A stretch of 42,893 nt of DNA from CAYPKW01 sp964411425 (GTDB taxonomy: Bacteria; Pseudomonadota; Alphaproteobacteria; Dongiales; Dongiaceae). Below, piece by piece: positions 6,996 through 14,973 of this stretch. The notes under the pieces were generated by a model, which was not told where the DNA came from, searched no databases, and saw only the letters and a program-made list of their open reading frames with translations. Numbering within the stretch: the first letter of the stretch is position 1; every line of letters starts with the position of its first letter. The stretch spans positions 1 through 42,893 of the forward strand of contig CAYPKW010000019.1 in the NCBI GenBank assembly GCA_964411425.1, read 5' to 3'. Position numbers and translations under genes: made by a program.

Positions 6996-9112
6996 GCCGC
7001 GGCCGCAAGCCGAAAGCGCCGCTGCCAAGCAAGGAACAGTCGGGCGAGATCGAGAAACGCCGCCCGCGCCAACGGCGGGCGAAGCGCCTGCCCGACATGG
7101 CGGTGCTCGAAGTCTCGTCGATCGATCCCGACGGCGAGCTCCTGGCCCGGCCGGTCGTGTGGACCGAGCGCGGCCCGCCGCCGCCGATTTTCCTCGCCCC
7201 CGATCGCGCCGGCACGCCGGCGCTGGGCGTGGGCGATCGCGTGCTGGCCCGCCTCGCCCGCGCGGAAGGCGGCTATACCGCCTACCCGGTGCGTCGCGTC
7301 GCCGGCGAGCCCAAGCGGCTGGTGGGCGTGTTGGAGCCAGGGGGAAGGCTGCGGCCGACCGATCGGCGGGTGAAGACCGACTACGCGCTGATCGGCGCCG
7401 AGGCGGCGGGGGCGCGGCCTGGCGATCTGGTGCTGGCCGAAGTGCTCCATCCCCACCGCCTCGGCCTGCCGCGGGCGCGCGTCGTCGAGCGCATCGGCGG
7501 CCTGGCGGAACCGCGCGCGTTCAGCCTGATCTCGCTCTATGAGCACGACATCCCGGTCGAGTTCCCGGCCGAGGTCGCGCGGCTGGCCGCGGGCGCGGGG
7601 CCCGTGCCGCTGGGCCAACGCGCCGATCTGCGCTCGCTCCCGCTCGTCACGATCGACGGCGCCGACGCCCGCGACTTCGACGACGCGGTCTCGGCCGCCG
7701 CCGACGACGACACGCGAAACCAGGGCGGCTGGCGCGTCACGGTCGCCATCGCCGACGTGGCGCATTACGTGCGGCCCGACGACGCGCTCGACCGCGAGGC
7801 ACGCCGTCGCGGCAATTCGGTCTATTTCCCGGACCGCGCGGTGCCGATGCTGCCAGAAGCGCTGTCGAGCGGCTGGTGCTCGCTCAGGCCGAACGAGGAT
7901 CGGGCCTGCCTCGTCGTCGAGATGTCGATCGACCGGGAGGGGCGCAAGCTGCGGCACCGATTCCGGCGCGCCCTCATGCGCTCGGCGGCGCGGCTCACCT
8001 ACGAGCAGGTGCAGCAGGCGCGCGACGGCCGGCCCGATACGGCGACCCGGCCGCTGATGGATCGGACCGTGGCGCCGCTGTACGGCGCCTTCGAGGCGTT
8101 GCTGACGGCACGGCGCAGGCGCGGCACGCTCGATCTCGACGTGCCGGAGCGCCACGTGATACTAGACGAGAACGGCAAGGTGGCCGCCATTCGGCCGCGG
8201 CCGCGCCTGGACAGCCACAGATTGATCGAGGAATTCATGATCGCCGCTAACGTCGCGGCCGCGGAGACGCTCGAGGAGCGCCGCCAGCCTTGTCTCTACC
8301 GCGTGCATGACGCCCCCGATCCGGTCAAGATCGAGGCGCTCGGCGAGTTCCTCGATTCGCTCGGCCTTCGATTGGCGCGCGGCCAAGTGATGCGCCCGGC
8401 CGTGTTCGCCCACCTGCTGGCCCAGGCCGCGCTCACGCCGCACGGCGCCATGGTGCACGAGCTCGTCCTCCGAAGCCAGGCGCAGGCGGTGTACGCGCCC
8501 GCGAACATCGGTCATTTCGGGCTGGCGCTCGGCCGCTACTGCCACTTCACCTCGCCGATTCGCCGCTACGCCGACCTCTTGATCCATCGCGCGCTCATCG
8601 CCGGTCTCGGCCTCGGCGAGGGCGGGCTCAAGGCCGGCGAAGGCGAGAGCCTCGCCGAGATCGGCGAGCACGTTTCGACCACCGAGCGGCGCGCCGCGGC
8701 GGCCGAGCGCGACGCCATCGATCGTTTCACCGCGGCATACCTCGCCCAGCGCATCGGCGCCGTGTTTCGCGGGCGCATCGCCGGCGTGACGCGCTTCGGC
8801 TTGTTCGTCAAGCTGGACGACAGCGGCGCCGACGGGCTGGTCCCCATCGGCACGCTGCCGAGCGATTACTACGATCACGAGGTGAGACGCCATGCCCTCA
8901 TCGGTCGCCGCTGGGGCCGGCGTTACACCCTGGGCGAGCCGGTCTGGGTCCGCCTGGTGGAGGCGGAGCCCGTCACGGGCGGCCTGTTGCTGCGTCTTGT
9001 CGAGGACGACGAGGAGCGCGGCCCGGCATTGAGCCGGGCCGGGCGCGACCGCAAGCCGCCCCCCGCGCGGCATCGGCGCCCCCGCAAGGGCGCCTCGCGC
9101 CCGTTACCCTAA
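6992..9112 (+). CDS. rnr: Ribonuclease R, lacking the N-terminal winged helix
   Basis: A 3'-5' processive exoribonuclease of the RNB (RNase II/R) family that degrades structured RNA. The 706-residue protein carries cold-shock-like OB folds, the RNB catalytic domain with its acidic cluster in DGADARDFDDAVS (residues 222-234), and a C-terminal S1 domain (about 588-672) followed by a basic tail. The lead MSRGRKPKAPLPSKEQ matches the usual alphaproteobacterial start. It then runs straight into a basic stretch and the OB domain (LPDMAVLEV), so the winged-helix segment of some 50-60 residues normally found there is missing in frame. ATG 6992 overlaps the cupin stop. Catalytic residues look intact. 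Confidence 0.93.
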   Translation: MSRGRKPKAPLPSKEQSGEIEKRRPRQRRAKRLPDMAVLEVSSIDPDGELLARPVVWTERGPPPPIFLAPDRAGTPALGVGDRVLARLARAEGGYTAYPVRRVAGEPKRLVGVLEPGGRLRPTDRRVKTDYALIGAEAAGARPGDLVLAEVLHPHRLGLPRARVVERIGGLAEPRAFSLISLYEHDIPVEFPAEVARLAAGAGPVPLGQRADLRSLPLVTIDGADARDFDDAVSAAADDDTRNQGGWRVTVAIADVAHYVRPDDALDREARRRGNSVYFPDRAVPMLPEALSSGWCSLRPNEDRACLVVEMSIDREGRKLRHRFRRALMRSAARLTYEQVQQARDGRPDTATRPLMDRTVAPLYGAFEALLTARRRRGTLDLDVPERHVILDENGKVAAIRPRPRLDSHRLIEEFMIAANVAAAETLEERRQPCLYRVHDAPDPVKIEALGEFLDSLGLRLARGQVMRPAVFAHLLAQAALTPHGAMVHELVLRSQAQAVYAPANIGHFGLALGRYCHFTSPIRRYADLLIHRALIAGLGLGEGGLKAGEGESLAEIGEHVSTTERRAAAAERDAIDRFTAAYLAQRIGAVFRGRIAGVTRFGLFVKLDDSGADGLVPIGTLPSDYYDHEVRRHALIGRRWGRRYTLGEPVWVRLVEAEPVTGGLLLRLVEDDEERGPALSRAGRDRKPPPARHRRPRKGASRPLP

Positions 9113-9319
9113 TACCAGTTCGCTTTGTCGCTGACTCACCCCCACCCGGCGCCCCCATCCTGAGGCAGTCGAAGGACGCGCCGACCTCCCCCGTCGAGGG
9201 GGAGGTGCGGTCCGGTGCCGTGTCACCACTTACCTCCCCCCTTGCGGGGGAGGTCGCGAGGCTGAGCGGGGCCGAAGCCGAGCGGGTGGGGGTGGGTCAT
9301 CGTCAATGAGAGTTGGTAT
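9112..9319. repeat. Large palindromic intergenic element with nested hairpins
   Basis: Outer arms ATACCAGTT (9112-9120) and AGTTGGTAT (9311-9319) are near-perfect inverted repeats. Inside them, GACTCACCCCCACCCG and CGGGTGGGGGTGGGTCAT are complementary. The interior contains two short hairpins of the ACCTCCCCC/GGGGGAGGT type. The element starts at the rnr stop codon and ends before the S41 protease gene, so it supplies the 3' RNA structure of rnr. It carries no coding sequence and resembles non-autonomous repeats scattered in alphaproteobacterial genomes. Confidence 0.8.
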
Positions 9320-9452
9320 AAGTTCATCCTTGCCATCTTATGATCGGCGCCCCGGCCATTTGCCGGAACGAGGATTTCTGCTACGTTGCCGGCGCTTCGT
9401 CGCCGGGCGGGCGCCCTACGCCATGACCGTGGAACCGCGAGAACGACTCCAA

Positions 9453-10994
9453 ATGACTTGGAAGCGCCTCACTCTTGTCCTCGCCGTGGCGGCGATGGTG
9501 TCGAGTTGCGGCGGCGCCGCGATTCGCTCCTTCGGCGGCGACGACGACGCCGACATGTTCGTCGCCGGCCTCGAGCATATCGAAGCGGTTTACATCGACC
9601 CCGTCGATCTCGGCGACGTGACGATGGGCGGGCTCGCGGGCCTGCTCAAGATCGACCCGCGGCTTGCGGTCGACGAGCGCCCCGGACATCGGGCGTTGCT
9701 GCTTGACGGCAGGATCGTCAAGGAGCTACCGGAGCCCAGGCTGCGCGACGCCGATTCATGGGGCGTGTTGACAGCGGACGCGGTGGTGGCGGCGCGCACG
9801 GTCTCGCCGGCGGTGCGCGACACCTCGACCGAAGCCATCTACGAGGCGGTGTTCGACGGCATGATGGAGCGCCTCGACGGCTACTCGCGGTACGCCAGCG
9901 CGGCCGACGCCGCCGAGAACCGGGCCAGTCGAGAGGGCTTCGGCGGCATCGGGGTGCGCATCTCGGTCGAGGAGGGCGTGGTGCGCGTCGTCTCCGTGAT
10001 GCACTACACGCCGGCCGAGCGTGGCGGCCTGAAGGAAGGCGATATCATCGCCGAGGTCGACGGCCGACCGATCGGCGGGCTCGACCAGGAGCAGGTGATC
10101 GATCTGCTGCGCGGGCCGGTCGACAGCAAGGTGGTCCTCACCATCCTGCGCGACGAGGTGCCCCGCCCCATCGAACTGGTGCGCGCCCACGTGGTGCCCG
10201 AGACGGTGGCCTACCGGCGCGAGGGCGACGTGGGTTACTTGCGGGTCTACAGCTTCAACCTTGAGACCGCCGAAAGCCTGCGCAAGGAAATGTCCAACGC
10301 CGAGCGCGAGATCGGCGCCGGCCTCAAGGGCTACGTCCTCGACCTGCGGGGCAATCCGGGCGGCCTGCTCGACCAGGCGGTCGCCGTGGCCGACCTGTTC
10401 CTCGAAGAGGGCGGCATCGTGTCGACCCGCGGCCGCCACCCGGACAGCCACCAGCGCTTCGAAGCGACCAGCGGCGACTTCAGCAGCGGCCGGCCGGTCG
10501 TGGCGCTCATCAACGGCAACTCCGCCTCGGCGTCGGAGATCGTCGCCGCCGCCCTGCAGGACGACGAGCGCGCCGTGGTGATCGGCAGCAACTCGTTCGG
10601 CAAGGGCACCGTGCAGAACGTCATCCGCATGCCCAACGACGGCGAGCTGACGTTGACCTGGGCGCGCTTCCACGCGCCGTCGGGCTATACGCTGAACCAT
10701 CTGGGCGTGCTGCCGACCGTTTGCACGGGGCGCGCCAGGGACGACGCCGCGGTCAACGCCCTTGTCGATGCCTTGCGTCGCGGCCGCATCGAGCCGATCC
10801 CGACCGGCGCCCGCAACGCGACCGACCCGAACGATACCGCGGCCCTCGACCGCCTGCGCGCGTCCTGCCCGGGGCGCGAGGACGAAGACGGCGCCGACCT
10901 CAACTTTGCGCTGCGACTGTTGGGCGAGCCGAGCCTCTATTCGCGGGCGCTTGCGCTGGCCGACAACCCGGACCTCGCCAGCGCCGCGCCGTAA
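9453..10994 (+). CDS. S41 (CtpA/Prc-type) carboxyl-terminal processing protease, probable lipoprotein
   Basis: The 513-residue frame from ATG 9453 starts with a signal sequence ending in VSSC, so the product is probably an inner-membrane-anchored periplasmic lipoprotein. A PDZ domain follows (from about GGIGVRISVEEG to VVLTILRD), then the S41 core. In NSASASE, Ser359 lies 25 residues before Lys384 in FGKGTVQ, the spacing of the known Ser-Lys dyad. This family trims C-termini of envelope proteins. An N-terminal stretch of about 110 residues before the protease region is not recognised. Starts at 9306 or 9423 are possible, but they lie in or near the palindromic element and would bury the signal peptide. 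Confidence 0.9.
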   Translation: MTWKRLTLVLAVAAMVSSCGGAAIRSFGGDDDADMFVAGLEHIEAVYIDPVDLGDVTMGGLAGLLKIDPRLAVDERPGHRALLLDGRIVKELPEPRLRDADSWGVLTADAVVAARTVSPAVRDTSTEAIYEAVFDGMMERLDGYSRYASAADAAENRASREGFGGIGVRISVEEGVVRVVSVMHYTPAERGGLKEGDIIAEVDGRPIGGLDQEQVIDLLRGPVDSKVVLTILRDEVPRPIELVRAHVVPETVAYRREGDVGYLRVYSFNLETAESLRKEMSNAEREIGAGLKGYVLDLRGNPGGLLDQAVAVADLFLEEGGIVSTRGRHPDSHQRFEATSGDFSSGRPVVALINGNSASASEIVAAALQDDERAVVIGSNSFGKGTVQNVIRMPNDGELTLTWARFHAPSGYTLNHLGVLPTVCTGRARDDAAVNALVDALRRGRIEPIPTGARNATDPNDTAALDRLRASCPGREDEDGADLNFALRLLGEPSLYSRALALADNPDLASAAP

Positions 10995-10995
10995 C

Positions 10996-11676
10996 GTGGC
11001 CGGGCGCGTCCGCCCCGTCGATGCCGCCGGCATGGTGCTGATCCGGCAGCGGCTGGGCGGCCCCCGAGTGCTGCTGGGCCGGCGCCACCGCCGGCACGCC
11101 TTCCTCCCCCACATCTACGTGTTTCCCGGCGGGCGCGTGGACGCGGCCGATTCCCGTCCCAGCGGTTTTGCCGAGACGTTATCGCCGGGCATGGCCCGCC
11201 AACCGGACGGCAGGCGCCCGGCGGCCGCCTACTTGCGGGCGGCGATCCGCGAGACTTACGAGGAGACCGGGGTCTTGCTGGGCCGCGCGGCCGGGACGGA
11301 ACGGCCCGCGGCCGCGCCGGGATCGGCCGAGGTCTGGCAGGCCTTCCGGCGGCGTAGCATCGAACCGGCGTTCGATCGAATGAGGTTCGTGTGCCGGGCC
11401 ATCACGCCGACTTCCTCGCCTCGCCGCTACGATACCTGTTTCTTCCTCGCCGACGCGACGGACATGGCGGGCGACATCGCCGGCAATGGCGAGCTCGAGC
11501 ATTTGGCGTGGTGGCGCCTCGACGAGGTCCCGCGACTGGGCCTCGTCGACGTCACCCAGTTCGTGCTGGGCGAGGCGCTGCGACTATGGCGCGCGGGCCC
11601 AGGCGCCCGAACGCCGCCGGTGCTCTATTGCTACCGCGGCAACGTGGCCCGGGTGCTGCGGAGGCACTCGGCTTGA
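10996..11676 (+). CDS. NUDIX hydrolase
   Basis: A 226-residue NUDIX protein starting at GTG 10996, one base after the protease stop codon; ATG 11032 is an alternative. VFPGGRVDAAD supplies the first half of the NUDIX box. The REXXEEXG half (RETYEETGVLLG) comes only after an insertion of some 30 residues, a split seen in the NUDT19-like group that acts on CoA esters and related diphosphates. The substrate is not predictable from this sequence. It sits between the S41 protease and rpmG on the same strand. Confidence 0.87.
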   Translation: MAGRVRPVDAAGMVLIRQRLGGPRVLLGRRHRRHAFLPHIYVFPGGRVDAADSRPSGFAETLSPGMARQPDGRRPAAAYLRAAIRETYEETGVLLGRAAGTERPAAAPGSAEVWQAFRRRSIEPAFDRMRFVCRAITPTSSPRRYDTCFFLADATDMAGDIAGNGELEHLAWWRLDEVPRLGLVDVTQFVLGEALRLWRAGPGARTPPVLYCYRGNVARVLRRHSA

Positions 11677-11735
11677 CAGCCGGCGCGATCCTTGTATTTT
11701 GCCGCCTTCCCGGCGCCCCGGAGACAGGCAGAATT

Positions 11736-11903
11736 ATGGCCAAGTCCAACGTCGTGCTCATCAAGTTGGTCAGCACCGCCGACACCGGCTACTACTACGT
11801 GACCAGGAAGAATCCGCGCACCTCGACGGAGAAGCTCGAGTTCAAGAAGTACGACCCGGTCGCGCGCAAGCACGTCGTCTTCAAGGAAGGGAAGATCAAG
11901 TAG
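11736..11903 (+). CDS. rpmG: 50S ribosomal protein L33
   Basis: The complete 55-residue protein begins MAKSNVVLIKLVSTADTGY and ends KHVVFKEGKIK, the normal length and pattern of L33. It lacks the CxxC pairs of the zinc-binding paralogue. L33 is a small protein of the large ribosomal subunit near the E site. The gene is followed by a palindromic repeat that separates it from the convergent pleD. Confidence 0.97.
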   Translation: MAKSNVVLIKLVSTADTGYYYVTRKNPRTSTEKLEFKKYDPVARKHVVFKEGKIK

Positions 11904-11911
11904 CCGCCATG

Positions 11912-11998
11912 TTTCGTCGTCCCGGCGCAAGCCGGGACCCATGCATCCGCCGGCGCGGGCTTCCGGCATGGATGCCGGCTTTCGCCGGTATGACGAAA
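11912..11998. repeat. Palindromic repeat between convergent rpmG and pleD, possible terminator
   Basis: Outer arms TTTCGTC (11912-11918) and GACGAAA (11992-11998) enclose a strong hairpin GTCCCGGC-GCAA-GCCGGGAC and a second GC-rich stem, ATGCCGGC...GCCGGTAT. This is the common alphaproteobacterial GTCATTCCCGGCGAAAGCCGG-type repeat. No T-run follows, so intrinsic termination is uncertain. Its place between two convergent genes suits a shared 3' end structure. Confidence 0.75.
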
Positions 11999-12042
11999 GA
12001 TGGAATCGACCATGCGAGCGACCCGGTCACCTTGACCGCGCC

Positions 12043-13443
12043 CTAGCCGGTCCGTGCCATGGCCGTCGCCGGGGCGCCGCCCGCCACCCTGTTGCGACCC
12101 GAGTTCTTGGCGCGGTAGAGCGCCGCGTCGGCGCGCTTCAGCAGCGCGTTGCCGTCGTCGTCGGTTTGAGCCAAGGCGGCGACGCCGATGCTCACCGTCG
12201 CGTCGAGCCGGCCCGGCGCCTCGGCGATGGCGATCGGTTCGCGGGCGACACGCTCGCGCAGGCGTTCGGCCACCATCAGCGCGTCCGCTTCCAGGGTGTC
12301 CGGCATCAGGACGCAGAACTCCTCGCCCCCGTAGCGCGCCACCGTATCGAAGTTGCGCAGGTTGGACACCGCGCGCTGGGCGATGGTCTTGATCACCTCG
12401 TCGCCCGCGGCGTGGCCGTGCGCGTCGTTGACCTGCTTGAAATGGTCGATGTCGAGCATGGCGACCGACAGCGGCTTGCCCAGCTCCTTGGCCCGCGCCA
12501 CCAACATGTCGAGATGGCGCGTCAAATAGCGCCGGTTGTAGAGGCCGGTTAGACCGTCCGTCAGCGCCTGCGACAGGCTGTTGGCGTAGCTCTCGCGCAG
12601 CAGCTGGTGGTAGCGCCAGCGCCGAATCTGCGTGCGCGTGCGGGCGATGAGCTCGTTGCGATCGACCGGCTTGATCAGGTAATCGTTGGCGCCGATGTCG
12701 AGCGCCTTGACGAGGCGGGGCGTATCGCTTTCCTCGATCACCAGGATGATGGGCACGTGGCGCGTGTGCTCCTGCGAGCGGAAGTGGGCGCACAGCCTGA
12801 GCCCGTCGTCGCTCGCCGTCGACAAGCCGATGAGGATGACTTCGCTGCCGGCTTCCTCGGCGCGCAGCATGGCCTCGGCGCCGCCGTCGGCCGACACGAC
12901 GGCATGGCCCTCGCCCTCCAGAATGGTCCGGATCTTGTCGGCGGCGGTCGAATTCGGCAGCACCGACAGGATGCGGGCCTTGGCGCGCTCGCCGCCGTCG
13001 CCCTCGGCGGCGGCCAGCGGCGGGCCCAGCTCTTCGGCGGTGCCCACGCGCAAGCGCCACTCGTCCATCATGGTCTTGAGGCGTACCAGCGATCGGACGC
13101 GGGCGAACAGCGCCAAGTCGTTGACCGGCTTGGTCAGGAAGTCGTCCGCCCCGGCCTCGAGCCCTTGGACCCGGCTGGCGGTGTCGTAGAGCGCCGTTAC
13201 CATGACGACGGGGATGTGCGCGATCCGCGGATCGGCCTTGATGCGCCGGCACGTCTCGAAGCCGTCCAGCCCCGGCATCATCACGTCGAGCAGCACGATG
13301 TCCGGCACCTGCGACTGCATCAGCGCCAGCGCGTCGGCGCCGCTGTTCGCGGTCAGGACTTCGAAGTACTCGGCCGAGAGCCTGGCATCCAAAAGCCTTA
13401 CATTGGCCGGGATGTCATCGACCACGAGGACGCGCGCGGACAT
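12043..13443 (-). CDS. pleD: Diguanylate cyclase response regulator PleD (REC-REC-GGDEF)
   Basis: A 466-residue PleD: an N-terminal receiver with phospho-acceptor Asp53 (VLLDVMMPG), a second receiver in which the acceptor position is degenerate (VILIGLSTAS, no Asp), and a C-terminal GGDEF domain with GGEEF at about 372-376. RNFD lies five residues before GGEEF, which is the RxxD inhibitory c-di-GMP site, so product inhibition is likely. The family makes c-di-GMP from two GTP on phosphorylation and controls the motile-to-sessile switch. It lies 13 bases downstream of divK on the same strand, the classical alphaproteobacterial divK-pleD operon. Confidence 0.95.
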   Translation of the reverse strand: MSARVLVVDDIPANVRLLDARLSAEYFEVLTANSGADALALMQSQVPDIVLLDVMMPGLDGFETCRRIKADPRIAHIPVVMVTALYDTASRVQGLEAGADDFLTKPVNDLALFARVRSLVRLKTMMDEWRLRVGTAEELGPPLAAAEGDGGERAKARILSVLPNSTAADKIRTILEGEGHAVVSADGGAEAMLRAEEAGSEVILIGLSTASDDGLRLCAHFRSQEHTRHVPIILVIEESDTPRLVKALDIGANDYLIKPVDRNELIARTRTQIRRWRYHQLLRESYANSLSQALTDGLTGLYNRRYLTRHLDMLVARAKELGKPLSVAMLDIDHFKQVNDAHGHAAGDEVIKTIAQRAVSNLRNFDTVARYGGEEFCVLMPDTLEADALMVAERLRERVAREPIAIAEAPGRLDATVSIGVAALAQTDDDGNALLKRADAALYRAKNSGRNRVAGGAPATAMARTG

Positions 13444-13456
13444 CGGGGGGCCCGTC

Positions 13457-13885
13457 TCAGGCGCGGGCGGTGAGGAACGATTCCACCGTCTTGAGGAAAT
13501 GGGTCACCGAGATGGGTTTGGCGATATACGCCTCGCAACCGCCCTCCCGGATCTTCTCCTCGTCTCCCTTCATGGCGAAGGCCGTGACGGCGACCACGGG
13601 GATCGACTTCAGACGATCGTCCTCCTTGATCCACTTGGTCACCTCGAGGCCGGAGACCTCCGGGAGCTGAATGTCCATGAGGATGAGGTCGGGCTTGTGC
13701 TGGCGCGCGAGTCGCAGCGCGTCCATGCCCTCCCGGCTCTGCAGCACTTTGTAGCCCTGCGCTTCCAGCAGGTCGTGAAACAGCTTCAAGTTGAGCTCGT
13801 TGTCCTCGACCACGAGAACGACCTTGCGCTCGCGGCGCGGGAAATTGGCGATGTTCGTGACGTTCTCGGCCGTGCTGCCAGTCAT
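13457..13885 (-). CDS. divK: Single-domain response regulator DivK
   Basis: A single receiver domain with the acidic pair in VVEDNELNLKLFHDLLEAQG, phospho-acceptor Asp71 in LILMDIQLPEVSG, and the switch residues VTAFAMKG and KPIS. This is essentially the DivK signature. In Caulobacter DivK relays DivJ/PleC signals to control CtrA. ATG 13885 is preceded by GAGGGCGGA, a good ribosome binding site. It gives a 142-residue product whose N-terminus is about 18 residues longer than the Caulobacter protein. The frame is open further upstream, but those codons lack support. It is the first gene of the divK-pleD operon. Confidence 0.93.
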   Translation of the reverse strand: MTGSTAENVTNIANFPRRERKVVLVVEDNELNLKLFHDLLEAQGYKVLQSREGMDALRLARQHKPDLILMDIQLPEVSGLEVTKWIKEDDRLKSIPVVAVTAFAMKGDEEKIREGGCEAYIAKPISVTHFLKTVESFLTARA

Positions 13886-13990
13886 TCCGCCCTCACGGTG
13901 CCGCTCCCCCGACCCTCCCTCCCCGCCCTTGGCCCGGCCGGGAGACGATCTCGCATTTCCGATCAGGGACAAACCAATAGGACGATACTA

Positions 13991-14005
13991 TTAATGAATC
14001 GTTAG
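13991..14005. promoter_or_regulatory. Candidate CtrA binding box upstream of divK
   Basis: TTAA (13991-13994), seven bases (TGAATCG), then TTAG (14002-14005) matches the CtrA consensus TTAA-N7-TTAA at 7 of 8 positions. It sits in an AT-rich island within otherwise GC-rich DNA, in the divergent region between divK (106 bases upstream of its start) and the ROK kinase gene. divK is a known CtrA-linked cell-cycle gene in Caulobacter; binding here is inferred. Confidence 0.55.
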
Positions 14006-14043
14006 CGACAGGTCGTTGGCGGATGGTTGCCGGGGAGGCAGGT

Positions 14044-14973
14044 ATGGCGGACACCCTTGTTCCGGCGCGCGTCGGCATCGACCTCGGCGGCAGCAAGGTG
14101 GAGGCGATCGCGCTCGACCCGGCCGGCCTTGAGATGCTCCGCCGGCGCACGCCGACGCCGGGCGACTACGGCGCAACGGTCCGGGCGGTGGCGCAATTGG
14201 TCGAGACCGTGGCGGGCGAGCTGGCGGCACGGGGGGCCGTCGTCGCCAGCGTGGGCGTCGGCATTCCCGGCGCCATCTCGCCGGCCACCGGCCTCGTCAA
14301 GAATGCCAACTCGACGGCCCTCATCGGCCACCCGCTCGACCGCGACCTGGCCGATGCCCTGGGACGGCCAGTGCGCATCGCCAACGACGCCAACTGCTTC
14401 GCCGCTTCCGAGGCGCGCGACGGCGCGGGCGCCGGGGCATCCGTGGTCTTCGGCGTCATCCTCGGAACCGGCGTCGGCGGCGGAATCGCGGTCGACGGCC
14501 GGGTGCTTACGGGCGTCAACGCCATCGCCGGCGAATGGGGGCACAACCCGCTGCCTTGGCCGGACGATGCGGAGCGGCCGGGTCCGCTGTGCTATTGCGG
14601 GCGGCGCGGCTGCGTCGAGGCCTTCCTGTCGGGGCCCGGGCTCGCCAGGGACTACGGCGCCGTCGCCGGGAAGAGCGCCGCGCCGGCCGAGATCGCGGCC
14701 GCGGCCGAGCGCGGCGAGGATGCCGCCGAGGCGGCGCTCGCCCGCTACGAGCAGCGCCTGGCGCGGGCGCTGGCCACGGTGATCAACCTCCTCGACCCCG
14801 ACGTGATCGTGCTGGGCGGCGGGGTCTCGAACCTTGCCCGGCTCTATCAGAACGTGCCGCGGCTGTGGGGCCGCTATGTGTTCTCCGACCGGGTCGATAC
14901 CCGGCTGGTAGCGCCCGTGCACGGCGATTCGAGCGGCGTGCGCGGCGCCGCCTGGCTGTGGCCGGTCGCATGA
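14044..14973 (+). CDS. ROK family sugar kinase (fructokinase/N-acetylhexosamine kinase type)
   Basis: The 309-residue protein has the ATP phosphate loop GIDLGGSKVE near the N-terminus, the catalytic Asp in IANDANCFAASEA, and GTGVGGGIAVDG. It carries the ROK zinc site: GEWGHNPLPW followed by CYCGRRGCVEAFLSG, giving one His and three Cys. This pattern is shared by fructokinase Mak and N-acetylglucosamine or N-acetylmannosamine kinases, so the sugar cannot be fixed. GGGGAGG shortly before ATG 14044 favours it over 14023. The stop overlaps the dinB ATG. Confidence 0.88.
   Translation: MADTLVPARVGIDLGGSKVEAIALDPAGLEMLRRRTPTPGDYGATVRAVAQLVETVAGELAARGAVVASVGVGIPGAISPATGLVKNANSTALIGHPLDRDLADALGRPVRIANDANCFAASEARDGAGAGASVVFGVILGTGVGGGIAVDGRVLTGVNAIAGEWGHNPLPWPDDAERPGPLCYCGRRGCVEAFLSGPGLARDYGAVAGKSAAPAEIAAAAERGEDAAEAALARYEQRLARALATVINLLDPDVIVLGGGVSNLARLYQNVPRLWGRYVFSDRVDTRLVAPVHGDSSGVRGAAWLWPVA

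Noticed and set aside
11912..11998. Repeats at 11912, 9112 and 38317 considered as a CRISPR array
   Set aside because: They are isolated inverted repeats at distant sites, not regularly spaced direct repeats with spacers, and no cas gene is present.
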